Part shown: positions 36,645 to 45,431 of the stretch, piece by piece | How positions within the stretch are numbered: the first letter of the stretch is position 1 | How the letters are laid out: each line of letters begins with the position of its first letter | Origin: QKMZ01 sp012965515 | GTDB lineage: Bacteria; Cyanobacteriota; Vampirovibrionia; Obscuribacterales; Obscuribacteraceae | DNA length: 64,000 bases | NCBI GenBank assembly: GCA_937879965.1 | Contig: CALFMP010000025.1 | Span: 129,360-193,359, forward strand | Direction: 5' to 3' | Notes under the pieces: generated by a model | Databases searched by the model: none | Told to the model about the DNA's origin: nothing | What the model saw: the letters and a program-made list of their open reading frames with translations, nothing else | Position numbers and translations under genes: made by a program

Positions 36645-37041
36645 TACAGGTCCCCTCGTTGCAATTGTAGATAGCGACGAGTCTCACCATGAGGCCTGTT
36701 TGAAAGTTCTGAAAAGCGTATCCAGAAGAACGCGCCTTATCACCACCTCGCCAGTTTTAACTGAGGCTTTCTACCTACTGTCCTCTATCAACCAGGGTCA
36801 GACTCGTCTATTCGAACTCATTAAAGCTCTTAGGCTCTCTATCTCACCGACGACCAACAATCACATCGACAGAGTGCGCGAGCTGATGACGCAATACCAT
36901 GACTTACCAATGGATTTTGCTGATGCTGTTTTAGTAACGACAGCAGAGGAGTTGAAGATCAAAACAATAATGACACTGGACCGGCGCGGCTTTCATGCAT
37001 ATAAACCAGCCCACGCCAGGTCGTTTAACGTAATTCCGTGA
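36616..37041 (+). CDS. PIN-domain ribonuclease toxin (VapC-like)
   Basis: A 141-residue PIN protein with the acidic catalytic set visible: Asp in LIDTGPLVAIVD, Glu in VLTEAFYLL, Asp in MDFADAVLVTTAEE and Asp in MTLDRRGF. VapC toxins cleave tRNA or rRNA; the target cannot be predicted. The gene is paired with the RHH antitoxin. Confidence 0.88.
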   Translation: MQQEEAILIDTGPLVAIVDSDESHHEACLKVLKSVSRRTRLITTSPVLTEAFYLLSSINQGQTRLFELIKALRLSISPTTNNHIDRVRELMTQYHDLPMDFADAVLVTTAEELKIKTIMTLDRRGFHAYKPAHARSFNVIP

Positions 37042-37126
37042 ACCTTGGTTTTTGAATAAGCGGCTCCTGAAGAATTAAGCTGCAAAATGCCGCAGCCGCT
37101 GGTACGCTATCGGTTGTCATATACTT

Positions 37127-37342
37127 GTGGATCCCTTTCACATGTCACGAGACATAGCATCAGTAGGTGATGCTGGGCTTAGCGCTCCAATCGAGAACGT
37201 AGGAAGCGCTTTGATCAGCGGTCTGAACATAGGCGAGTCATCGTTCAACAGCGCGTTCAAGGCGATGACCGACCCATTGAAGGATACGCCGAGCATCAAA
37301 GATTTTCTGCTTAAGTGCCCGCTAGCCCTCTTTAACGCCTGA
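37127..37342 (+). CDS. Possible small protein, unsupported family
   Basis: A 71-residue frame starting at GTG 37127 (or ATG 37142), Ser/Gly/Ala-rich with a basic and hydrophobic end. No good Shine-Dalgarno is seen and no family is recognised. A longer minus-strand frame overlaps it, so it may not be real. Confidence 0.3.
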   Translation: MDPFHMSRDIASVGDAGLSAPIENVGSALISGLNIGESSFNSAFKAMTDPLKDTPSIKDFLLKCPLALFNA

Positions 37343-37562
37343 GACAGACTTAAACAGAGTTTTTGGGAGCATTTTCGCACCAGGCGAAATGTCCGAACCT
37401 CCCTTACTGCGAGCCTTACGGGGTTTCCACCGCTTCGTCCAACCAACCCAAAAGGCCGCCTACGTAGCGCCCTTGCGGTTTTCACCATGGTCTTTTGGTC
37501 TCTCATCCATACAATAGATTCGATTGTCACCTCTTGTTGAATGGTAGAGAGCTTTGAGTATC
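37343..37562. other. Intergenic region without recognised feature
   Basis: About 220 bases. One short hairpin, TTTCGC-ACCAG-GCGAAA, lies near 37375. No ORF with a ribosome site, no repeat of the local palindrome family and no clear promoter is seen. Confidence 0.4.
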
Positions 37563-38075
37563 ATGCAACCAACCGAAGACAACGGCGAAGTCCTAAGCAA
37601 AATCATTCTCTTGCTCCTCGGAATTTTTATCGGCGGAGTAGTAACGTTCGTCTACTGCGGCGCAGTAGGCATGATGAATAAAGGTCCCCAGGCCGCACAC
37701 GTCGACCACGCTGGACCGGGCGCTGCTCATGCTATGGAAAACCTGCCGAGTAGCGGACCAGTCGCGGTTCCCGACGACCAACAAGCAGTCTACGCACAAG
37801 CAACAGCAATGCAGCCGCAAATGGCCCAACCCATGGCGCAGCCAATGGTACAACCCATAGCGCCACCGCAATACATCCAAGCCGGCGCGCCATTGATGAT
37901 GCCACAACAGATGCAGCAGACTCAGGTTTACACACAAGCTCCGCCGACAGTGCTTTATGCGGGTCAAATGATAGATGACGAAGCACACGCAATCGGACGC
38001 AACGGACTGCGCGGCAACCCCTGCGTAGATCCTCCATCGTGCCGCGGCAGAGCCTATTCCCGCATCGCCCAATAG
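37563..38075 (+). CDS. Single-pass membrane protein with Met/Gln/Pro-rich region
   Basis: A protein of about 170 residues with one hydrophobic helix (about 15-40, IILLLLGIFIGGVVTFVY) and a low-complexity Ala/Gln/Met/Pro region (MAQPMAQPMVQPIAPPQ), then a short C-terminal segment with two Cys. I do not recognise it. ATG 37563 is preferred; TTG 37554 is possible. It may be a small anchored coat or scaffold protein. Confidence 0.65.
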   Translation: MQPTEDNGEVLSKIILLLLGIFIGGVVTFVYCGAVGMMNKGPQAAHVDHAGPGAAHAMENLPSSGPVAVPDDQQAVYAQATAMQPQMAQPMAQPMVQPIAPPQYIQAGAPLMMPQQMQQTQVYTQAPPTVLYAGQMIDDEAHAIGRNGLRGNPCVDPPSCRGRAYSRIAQ

Positions 38076-38239
38076 ACGACAGGCACACGAAAGGTTCGAC
38101 TCAGAAGTAATTGCGGCTCGCAAAGCTGCGCCGTGTTAACATCATGCTATGCACTAGCGATAAGCAAAACGCTAGTTTTGCAAGCTAATATAGGCGTGCA
38201 AATTCTTTATCGGCATCACACTGGCGATCCTTTGATTCT

Positions 38240-39700
38240 ATGAGTTGGCAACAATTTCAACAGGCTGCAGAAGAGGCGCTGGCGCAGGGTCAGGTCGCAG
38301 ACGCAGAACGTCTCTATCGTTCTTTTTTTGACGAAACAAAGAAAGACGAGTCTGCGCACGCACCGCGTGCACTAGCGGTCAAAGGACTTTCCGAGCTGCT
38401 CGCGAAGCGTTCGGCGTATACCGAGGCTGAAGCGATTCTGTTTGAAACTCTCAACGCGCTCGAATGCGCTTCACCGAGAGACAACCTTGCTGTTAGCACC
38501 ATTCTGGAGGCCTTGGGAAACGTCTATTTGTTGCGCAAAGAGCATTATCGCGCGGCGGTTTTCTTCTCTCGTGCAGCCGTTCTTCGCAAAGCAGCAGGCG
38601 AAGTGAAGAGTGCATCCATGGCCAATCTTTTGGCAAAACTGGCAAAAGCCGAAGTCATGCTAGGCAATTTGCCCGAGGCTGAAACACTGATGCGGCGGAC
38701 ACTTAAAAAGAAAGAAGCAATTTTCGGATCGGAACATCCAACACTGGCTGAATCACTTTTCGATCTCGGCGATTTGTTGAAACGGATGGAGCGATTCAAC
38801 GATGCAGAAGTACTTCTGCTTAGAGCACTAAATCTCGTCGGTGAACCAAACGTCAAGAACCCGCTATCCATCCGCATTTTGGAATCGCTCGCGGAAGTGT
38901 ATCTACAAATGGGACAGACTTCAGCTGCTGTTGATTTGCTGAGCAAAGCGTTGGTGCTCTTCGAGCAAGACAAGTCAATTGCGCCTCACGAAGTTTTAAA
39001 GCTCACTGCACGCATCAATCAACTGAAGGGTTCAGCCCCCGCGGAGAAAGCGAAACAAACAGCTGATGAGCAGTTGGAATTGCTCTTGCAAGAGTTTGAA
39101 CATATCGAAGAACACGATCCGCGCAATTCCATTCGTCTTCGCGAACTGTCACAGCAGCTTGCCGACATGCTGGAAGAGCGCAGCAAATATGTTGATGCGC
39201 TTCGCTTCCGCAAGCAAGAAATGGACCTCACAGAGCGGCTCTTCGGCTACAACCATCCGGAATCCGTTCGCTCGCTTTCGAGCTTAGTGCGCAGTAATTT
39301 ATTGATGGACGATCTCAAAGAAGCTGGTGCTTATCTCCAAGAAATTCTCGACATTCAAGATTACTGTTTTGGCATCACTCCCGAAGACAGGCTCAATACC
39401 TACCTTTTGCTAGCCGAGCATTCACACAAGAGTGGTGACATGTCCAGCGCTGAAAACTGGGTGTTTGTTTCAATTCCGCTTCTGGAAGTTTCAAGCGAAA
39501 AAGCGAAACATCGCCTTCTCAAAGAAATTCAGGCGCAAGAAAAATTGCACCTAGATCGCGGCGAAAAGGAATCAGCCAAGCGCATGAACGAGCTGAAAAC
39601 ATCGCTACTTCCGCATGGCGCCGAGGTCGACAAAACCAATGCGCACATCATCGACGACAACATGGACAAAGTCATGCGCGAACACGGAATAATTCCGTAG
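38240..39700 (+). CDS. Cytoplasmic TPR protein
   Basis: A 486-residue protein with no signal peptide and about ten kinesin-light-chain-type TPRs (AEAILFETLNALE, FGSEHPTLAESLFDLGDLLKRMERF, FGYNHPESVRSLSSLVRSN). It is similar in style to the secreted TPR protein at 7.9-9.5 kb but cytoplasmic. It is probably a scaffold. No neighbour indicates a specific pathway. Confidence 0.88.
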   Translation: MSWQQFQQAAEEALAQGQVADAERLYRSFFDETKKDESAHAPRALAVKGLSELLAKRSAYTEAEAILFETLNALECASPRDNLAVSTILEALGNVYLLRKEHYRAAVFFSRAAVLRKAAGEVKSASMANLLAKLAKAEVMLGNLPEAETLMRRTLKKKEAIFGSEHPTLAESLFDLGDLLKRMERFNDAEVLLLRALNLVGEPNVKNPLSIRILESLAEVYLQMGQTSAAVDLLSKALVLFEQDKSIAPHEVLKLTARINQLKGSAPAEKAKQTADEQLELLLQEFEHIEEHDPRNSIRLRELSQQLADMLEERSKYVDALRFRKQEMDLTERLFGYNHPESVRSLSSLVRSNLLMDDLKEAGAYLQEILDIQDYCFGITPEDRLNTYLLLAEHSHKSGDMSSAENWVFVSIPLLEVSSEKAKHRLLKEIQAQEKLHLDRGEKESAKRMNELKTSLLPHGAEVDKTNAHIIDDNMDKVMREHGIIP

Positions 39701-39720
39701 TTTTATACAAACGAATTCTG

Positions 39721-40887
39721 CTATTTAAGAACCGCTTTTCTGAACAGAAGAACGGCGAAGATCACAAAACAGATGAGCAAGAGAACCGGCGCCATAAGGA
39801 CGAACTTCTCGTGGTCCGTGAGATAGATTGCGTAAATTAGCAACGCAGAAACCACGAGGGTAATGAACCATCCGCCAGCGCTCCAATCGTGGGCTCTAAA
39901 TGTAGCAGCAGAAAGCGGATGCTCGGCAGAAACTTTGTCCGACGAATCAGCACTATGGCTCGCCAAAAAGGCTTCCTTTATAGACTCCTCAATCCCGCTA
40001 GGATCAGCATTCGTCGCTCGAAGTGCCTGGACCAGAATCCCGTTATCCTGTTTCAACGCACCTAGCAACAACGCTTCCTTTGTGACCCCAACCAACTTCT
40101 CAGCCACGGTAATATTCCATGCGTTCGTTAATATATCGAGAGCATCTTGAGAGAAGTTCATTGATTCACGTGGGGAGGCACTGCCAGACAGCAAGCCATT
40201 TACCAAATGGTGACGCACTGCGCTCAAATCAAGACTGCCGCTGTTTTGAAAAAATCGAATAATTTCCATCTCGCGAAGCAAAGCTAAACACAGATGGGCT
40301 GCTGTTATGGTCTCGACTCCTAAAGTTTCCGCGATCCCCCAAGCTCGACTGATTGTGGTTATCGCGCCTGGTTCATACCAAGAGTATTCATAGCTGCTTC
40401 TCATGTCAGCGGTGTCTGTAGGAACTACAGGAGCGTCAGGAGCGTTCAAGCCTGTCTTTCCGATTGACTTCAAAACATCAACACGGAGCCGTTCCCTATT
40501 TACCTTGAGATTTTCCAGTACCCGAATTCCAACACCACCACATTCACGTAACAGCCCAAGAAGCAGATGCTGAGTGCTCACGTAGTCATCTCCGAGCGTA
40601 TTTGCCTGCTTCAGCGACAGCTCTAGAACGCGTTTTGCTCGCGGAGTGAAAGGAATCTCAATTGATACGATCCCATTTCCCCTTCCGATGATTTTTTCTA
40701 CTTCGAAGCGCGCCGTTGCTACCGTCAGATCGTGGGCAATAAGAACCTTCGCCGCGATGCCCTTCTCTTCTCCAATCAACCCAAGCAAAATTTGCTCTGT
40801 ACCAACAAAGTTATGACCCAGCCGTCGAGACTCTTCCTGCGCGAGCATGATGACTTTGATTGCTGATTCGGTAAAACGTTCAAACAT
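39721..40887 (-). CDS. Membrane-anchored Clp_N-repeat protein without AAA+ domain
   Basis: A 388-residue protein with four Clp_N-type repeats. Repeats 1 and 2 (MFERFTESAIKVIMLAQEE, FVGTEQILLGLIGEE; then FTPRAKRVLELSLKQA, YVSTQHLLLGLLRE) match the ClpC/ClpB N-terminal domain closely; repeats 3 and 4 (about 165-320) are more diverged. No AAA+ ATPase domain follows. Instead, two hydrophobic helices near the C-terminus (about 335-382) anchor it in the membrane. Free-standing Clp_N proteins bind substrates or adaptors; this could recruit clients to ClpC at the membrane or compete with it. Confidence 0.88.
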   Translation of the reverse strand: MFERFTESAIKVIMLAQEESRRLGHNFVGTEQILLGLIGEEKGIAAKVLIAHDLTVATARFEVEKIIGRGNGIVSIEIPFTPRAKRVLELSLKQANTLGDDYVSTQHLLLGLLRECGGVGIRVLENLKVNRERLRVDVLKSIGKTGLNAPDAPVVPTDTADMRSSYEYSWYEPGAITTISRAWGIAETLGVETITAAHLCLALLREMEIIRFFQNSGSLDLSAVRHHLVNGLLSGSASPRESMNFSQDALDILTNAWNITVAEKLVGVTKEALLLGALKQDNGILVQALRATNADPSGIEESIKEAFLASHSADSSDKVSAEHPLSAATFRAHDWSAGGWFITLVVSALLIYAIYLTDHEKFVLMAPVLLLICFVIFAVLLFRKAVLK

Positions 40888-40915
40888 AATTGCCTAATCG
40901 ATTGTTTACTCGACC

Positions 40916-40988
40916 GGGCGACGCATGGCGTCGCCCCTACGCTATAAAACAGATGGCGTCGCCCCTACGCTGTAAAACAGACGGCGAC
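40916..40988. repeat. Palindrome plus tandem 28-bp units
   Basis: A perfect hairpin at 40916-40936 has 9-base arms GGGCGACGC and GCGTCGCCC around ATG. Its right arm and flank (GGCGTCGCCCCTACGCT plus a TAAAACAGA tail) are repeated 28 bases later, and a third, diverged start follows. The stem is the same as that at 3950 but with a different loop. Confidence 0.8.
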
Positions 40989-40999
40989 GACGTTTCAGT

Positions 41000-41896
41000 T
41001 TAAACCTGACCGACCCAGTCTTTGCGGGCTACTTGTTTCCAGCGGGCGCGGATCTTTTCGAACTCGGCTTCCGAGAGGTTTCCTTTGTCGACAATTTTAG
41101 CGTTTTCCAACCAACGAGTTGGTTTGGTTGTGCCGACAATCATCGTGTGAACATTCGGACAAGAGAGCGTAAAGCGCAAAGCTGTTTCGCCTGCGGCATC
41201 TGTGTTTCCGTTGATAAAGTCATATTTGAGATCTCTCAAACGCTCCCAGTACTCGTGCAGGTAGTTGTTTTGCGGGCGACTTGGAAAGCGCCATGCGGCG
41301 TTGGCAATCGGACGTTTTGCAATCACGCCCATGCCCTTCTCACCTGCTAGTGGCAAAAGTTTTTCAATTACTTCCTGATCAGCAATGCTGCAAGATGTTT
41401 GCAATACATCGAATGCGCCGGTCTTGATCGCATACAGCGCATCGTCGCCATCCCCACTGTAACCAATGAATCGGACCTTGCCTTCTTCTTTGGCTTTCTG
41501 AAGCGCTTTGATGCACTCGCCTTTCTGCAAAATCTTCTTACTGCAGCTGTGAAGCTGGAGCAGATCTACATAATCAGTCTTGAGCCGTTTCAAGCTACGT
41601 TCCAAACTCTCGGCGATATCGGCTGCGCCCCAAGCTTCCTCAGTGTAGGTCCACTTGTGTCCGCACTTAGTAAAGAGATAGAAGTCATCACGGCGCGACG
41701 AAACGGCTTCCCCAATAAGCTCTTCGCTGTCCATGTAGCACTCAGCAGTGTCGATGACGTTCAAGCCGGCGTCGAGAGCGGCACTGAGAATTTCTCTCAC
41801 AGCGGCTGCGTTGGCCCCTTCAAAACCGATTTCTGCACCACCGAAGCCAAGAACGCTGACTTCCATGCCGGTTTTGCCAAAGGACCTTTTCTGCAT
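41000..41896 (-). CDS. Aldo/keto reductase
   Basis: A 298-residue aldo/keto reductase distinct from the one at 18.6 kb. The tetrad positions are in DTAECYMDSEELIG (Asp, Tyr), LFTKCGHKW (Lys) and LLQLHSCSK (His). Near the end is VHTMIVGTTKPTRWLENA for cofactor phosphate. An iron-sulphur Cys set is not present. It is monocistronic, flanked by repeats. Confidence 0.92.
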   Translation of the reverse strand: MQKRSFGKTGMEVSVLGFGGAEIGFEGANAAAVREILSAALDAGLNVIDTAECYMDSEELIGEAVSSRRDDFYLFTKCGHKWTYTEEAWGAADIAESLERSLKRLKTDYVDLLQLHSCSKKILQKGECIKALQKAKEEGKVRFIGYSGDGDDALYAIKTGAFDVLQTSCSIADQEVIEKLLPLAGEKGMGVIAKRPIANAAWRFPSRPQNNYLHEYWERLRDLKYDFINGNTDAAGETALRFTLSCPNVHTMIVGTTKPTRWLENAKIVDKGNLSEAEFEKIRARWKQVARKDWVGQV

Positions 41897-42296
41897 AACT
41901 CCTCCCGGAGAGTCTAAATGTCGCGTCGACTTGCACGGCTCTTACGGCGATGCCATGAGGTATTTATACACGCCATGCCTGACAACCGGCGTCGCCGTCT
42001 ATATATGTTCGATTCTTTTATACCCGATGGAAACGAGTTTGTTTTGAATTGGAGAAAATTGTTCAATCAATATTCGCAACTTTACGCCAACCTGACAAGG
42101 AAAGTTCGCACGTCAAGGCCCGCAGAGCACAACAACAATTTCGAAAATACCGCAACCAGCGCCACCATATGCAATACCAATCGACAATAGAATCTCGCCG
42201 GTTTGAACTTCAAAAACCGCCAAGATCAATGGAAGAAAAGATACCCACCGGATAAAATATGGGGATTCTCACGGAACCAGAGGGGTTTGACAGCCA
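41897..42296. other. 400-base intergenic region with an inverted repeat
   Basis: No convincing gene. An 11-base near-perfect inverted repeat (ACGGCGATGCC at 41944-41954 and GGCGTCGCCGT at 41988-41998, 33 bases apart) brackets an AT-rich stretch. It may be a decayed copy of the dispersed GC-rich hairpins or an operator. The promoter of the WD40 gene should be in the AT-rich part around 42000-42260. Confidence 0.4.
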
Positions 42297-43943
42297 GTGA
42301 TTTCAACTCGATGGACCAACAAACGGCGCAGTGCAACTTACGTCTTCCTCGCCTCGACCATGACCTTGTTGCCCGCGCTACAAGCTATGGCGGCCGGCAA
42401 TTCACTCGCCTGGGAAACCTTTTACGACCTCGGCAACCGGCTTTTGAAGTCAGGTGAATTGCAAGACGCCGAGAAACAGCTGACCCTTTGCATGAAAGAG
42501 GCGCAGCTCTTCGGACCACAGGACGAGCACGTTTTGAAGACATTGCGATTGATGTCGCAACTCTACAAACTGCAGAAACGCACTGCGGAAGAGGAAAGCA
42601 TCAACAAAGTAATTGCGGATATGGAAAGCAAGCTCGGTGTAAAGCCTACTGTAACCGCATCAGCAGTTGCTGGGAAACCGAAACCCGAATGGATGGTTCC
42701 AACTGGCGATGCGGCAAAGCCAGACGCCGCAAGCAATAAAGGCGAAACAGCAAGTCAAAATTCAAGTTCTTACTCAGCCGCAGCTGCGCCCGGAGCTGCC
42801 GGTACAACGTCGACTGCAAGCTCGGAACCTCCTGTTGCTACATATCCGGCGCCTACAATGGCAACTCCTGGCGCAGATGGTTCCGCGACAGCCACGACAT
42901 CCGGCGCCGCAGCAAGCGCAGCGACAGCAGCCACAGCCTCGAGTGCGGAGCCTGCGCCAACAGCCGTAAGCCAACCGCCCGCGGCCAGCGAGACAAAAAT
43001 TGATACAGACACAACCAGCTCTTACGATTCCCCGTCGACTTCATCGGCTCCGACAAAAACGGCTACCGAGCTGAAACAAATGAATGGGCACATCAACTGG
43101 GTTAAGAGCATCGTCGTCTCCAAAGACGGTACGAAAGCGGTATCCGGCGGCGCCGACAACTCAGTGCGCTTGTGGGATGTAACTCAGGGAAAACAAATTC
43201 GCATGTACCCTGGACACACGAATCAAGTTAACTGTGTCGCCTTCACGCCTGATGAGAAATACATCGTATCCGGGTCTGACGATTGCACTGTGCGCGTTTT
43301 TGAAGTGGAAAGTGGCAACCAAGTCGCATGTTTCCGCGGTTATACAAATCTGATCACTAGCGTTGATGTTTCTGCAGACGGAAAACGTGCAATAACAGGT
43401 AGTTACGATCGCACAGCCAGAGTGCTTTCCCTGCCTGACGCAAAAGAAGTAATGACACTGGTCGGGCATGCACAACCAGTGCGCTGCGTCGCGTTTCTCT
43501 CCAACAATAAAGCGGTCACAGGCTCTGATGACGGCGTTCTGAAAATCTGGGACCTCAGCACGCAGAAAGAAATCCGTTCGCTCGCAGCGCATGGTGACAG
43601 CATTCTCTCAGTAGCAGTTTCAGGAGACGGTGGCAGAGTTCTCACCGGAAGCCGTGACCTGAGCGCGAAAGTTTGGGACGTTGAGAGAGGTGAAAAGACA
43701 CAAGCGCTTGACGGACACAAAGATTGGGTGGTAAAAGTCGCTTTTGTAGAGGGCTCCGACCGCGCGATTACAGGCAGCTTGGACCAAACAATTCGCACCT
43801 GGGAGCTTTCGTCGGGCAAAGAATTGGTTGAATTCAAAGGACTCAATTTCGGCATTTGGAGCGAAGCCTTCACGCCGGACCGCCGTCAGGCACTGACGGG
43901 GAGCAATGATAAATCAATTCGCATTTGGTCTCTGCCGGACTAG
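42297..43943 (+). CDS. Secreted WD40 beta-propeller protein
   Basis: A 548-residue protein with a signal peptide (hydrophobic 15-32, AMAAG cut), a short TPR-like helical pair (residues 35-100), a long Ala/Ser/Thr/Pro-rich linker (about 125-255), and seven WD40 repeats (262-548; for example HINWVKS...VRLWDV, HAQPVRC...LKIWDL, HKDWVVK...IRTWEL). Seven blades close one propeller. It is probably a periplasmic or surface interaction platform. GTG 42297 follows AGAGGGG. The receiver-like gene lies 40 bases downstream. Confidence 0.92.
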   Translation: MISTRWTNKRRSATYVFLASTMTLLPALQAMAAGNSLAWETFYDLGNRLLKSGELQDAEKQLTLCMKEAQLFGPQDEHVLKTLRLMSQLYKLQKRTAEEESINKVIADMESKLGVKPTVTASAVAGKPKPEWMVPTGDAAKPDAASNKGETASQNSSSYSAAAAPGAAGTTSTASSEPPVATYPAPTMATPGADGSATATTSGAAASAATAATASSAEPAPTAVSQPPAASETKIDTDTTSSYDSPSTSSAPTKTATELKQMNGHINWVKSIVVSKDGTKAVSGGADNSVRLWDVTQGKQIRMYPGHTNQVNCVAFTPDEKYIVSGSDDCTVRVFEVESGNQVACFRGYTNLITSVDVSADGKRAITGSYDRTARVLSLPDAKEVMTLVGHAQPVRCVAFLSNNKAVTGSDDGVLKIWDLSTQKEIRSLAAHGDSILSVAVSGDGGRVLTGSRDLSAKVWDVERGEKTQALDGHKDWVVKVAFVEGSDRAITGSLDQTIRTWELSSGKELVEFKGLNFGIWSEAFTPDRRQALTGSNDKSIRIWSLPD

Positions 43944-43983
43944 ACAACACCAAAACACATAAGGTAGCAGGGTTTCCGGGTTC

Positions 43984-44388
43984 ATGAGCAGGCACATACT
44001 CATCGCCAGCAAGGACAAGCGAATTGGCGAGCTAGCCAAAGAAGCAGTCCAGTCGCTGGATTACAACGTGGTTGTGGCTGCGGACCTTTCTTTGGCGTTG
44101 TACCTCACCAACAAAAACATGCCGGACCTCGTAGTCACAGATGAAGATCTAATCAACGGCAGCGGCTTTGATCTTCTATCTGAGCTGGGCACTGACGACG
44201 AGCTTGGGGTGATTCCGATTTTGTTCATTGGCAAAAACGGCAGCGACGGGCAAAGAGCGTTAGACCTAGGCGCAAAAAAGGTTATCGCCAATCCGAAAAC
44301 AATCGATGAATTGTTTTTGGAATTGATGCCGCACTTAAAGCTCGACGAAAAAGCCCCAAAGCAACGCCCGGAATACAGCCCGGAATAG
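43984..44388 (+). CDS. Degenerate receiver-domain protein
   Basis: A 134-residue stand-alone CheY-like domain. The fold pattern is kept (HILIASKDKRIGELAK, PDLVVTDEDLINGSGFDLLSEL, IPILFIGKNG, GAKKVIANPKTIDEL) with a plausible phospho-acceptor Asp in VVTD. The usual Thr/Ser after beta4 is Gly and the conserved Lys before Pro is Asn, so canonical phosphorylation switching is doubtful. The gene lies 40 bases after the WD40 gene and is probably co-transcribed with it. Confidence 0.82.
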   Translation: MSRHILIASKDKRIGELAKEAVQSLDYNVVVAADLSLALYLTNKNMPDLVVTDEDLINGSGFDLLSELGTDDELGVIPILFIGKNGSDGQRALDLGAKKVIANPKTIDELFLELMPHLKLDEKAPKQRPEYSPE

Positions 44389-44403
44389 AAACGTTAACAG
44401 TAC

Positions 44404-44425
44404 TGCCACACTTTTTCTGCACACT
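44404..44425 (+). promoter_or_regulatory. Shared upstream motif, copy 1
   Basis: A 22-base motif starting TGCCACACTTT and containing TCTGCA, matching 20 of 22 positions with another copy at 45322-45343. It lies 71 bases upstream of the amidase start. It may be a regulator site or common promoter element. Confidence 0.45.
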
Positions 44426-44496
44426 TATGAGATGCAGCCACCTTTTCCGATTTGTCTCAGATTGAAATTTGGGAATCTTCACGCGCATATAGGTTT

Positions 44497-45303
44497 ATGA
44501 GAATTTCTCAGCATTTTGAAATGCCGACGCAGGTCTTGCAATCTGAATCTTCGGACCCTGCAGAGGCTTTGCGCAACGAGATTTTGGCTGGTTTGTATTC
44601 TCGATCGGAAAACCAGAGGAAGCCGGACTTAACGCGCAAGCCAGAAGGTTCACAACGTTCAACCGAGAGCGGCATTGAAAAACCGAATCCACACTCCGAG
44701 CACCGAAAGGACTTCAGGCAAGGAACAGCCAAACACATTGGCTACACAGAACTTGTGCGCGATGGAGTCTTCATTCGAAAACCTCTTGAAGGAAGTGTCT
44801 TTGAACGCACAAGTCCCGTGCAATTCATCGTGCTGCATTCGACAGAGACTAAGCATCCGGCGAATGCAGAGCGCGTCATCGACAGCTGGAATAATCGTGG
44901 CGACAACGGCAGACGCCTCAATCCCGGCACGCAATTTGTAGTGGACCGCGACGGAAAAATCTACACGACTGCTAGCCCCGACAAGGCGACAATTCACGTC
45001 AATGACAGCCTGACCAGGAGAGGCGTGAAGAACCAGAATTCGGTCGGAATTGAAATCGTTCGTACAGGCGAGCAGCAATATACCTACGCACAGAAGATGG
45101 CATTGACCCGGCTGGTTTCGTACTTGCAAGATCGCTACGGGTTGGGCGACGGTCGAATCGTCACGCACGGGCAAATTCAACCGGCGACCCGCAGAGACCC
45201 CGTGGATTTCGACGTGGCGGCGTTTAACAAAAGCCGGCGCCAGTTCCGTCAAAACGCACAAACAATCGAACAGCAGAAAAAACGTGACAAGGGACACGTC
45301 TAA
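44497..45303 (+). CDS. N-acetylmuramoyl-L-alanine amidase domain protein
   Basis: A protein of about 268 residues with a disordered, polar N-terminal 95 residues and a C-terminal amidase_2/PGRP-type domain. Zinc ligand candidates are His in FIVLHSTETKHP, His in IVTHGQIQP and Asp in RRDPVDFD; NSVGIEIV and PGTQFVVDRDGKIY are conserved core strands. No classical signal peptide is seen, so release may need lysis or another export route. ATG 44497 is preferred to TTG 44452. Confidence 0.85.
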   Translation: MRISQHFEMPTQVLQSESSDPAEALRNEILAGLYSRSENQRKPDLTRKPEGSQRSTESGIEKPNPHSEHRKDFRQGTAKHIGYTELVRDGVFIRKPLEGSVFERTSPVQFIVLHSTETKHPANAERVIDSWNNRGDNGRRLNPGTQFVVDRDGKIYTTASPDKATIHVNDSLTRRGVKNQNSVGIEIVRTGEQQYTYAQKMALTRLVSYLQDRYGLGDGRIVTHGQIQPATRRDPVDFDVAAFNKSRRQFRQNAQTIEQQKKRDKGHV

Positions 45304-45321
45304 TAATCGACTTCACACTCT

Positions 45322-45343
45322 TGCCACACTTTCTCTGCAAACT
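45322..45343 (+). promoter_or_regulatory. Shared upstream motif, copy 2
   Basis: The second copy of the 22-base motif at 44404, with two substitutions, 88 bases upstream of the next gene's ATG. The sequence after it (TGGCAGAGTG) partly pairs with the motif's flank (CACTCTTGCCA), so this copy can also form a stem. Confidence 0.45.
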
Positions 45344-45431
45344 GGCAGAGTGTTAAATCGAAAAGCGTTGTGACCGGCGAGCTGGTTACGGGAATGAATA
45401 AAAGGGCGCTTTCGCTAGGAATCTATTTACT

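Noticed and set aside
37138..37530. 130-residue minus-strand ORF
   Set aside because: No Shine-Dalgarno, Arg-rich composition typical of antisense frames, no recognisable domain.
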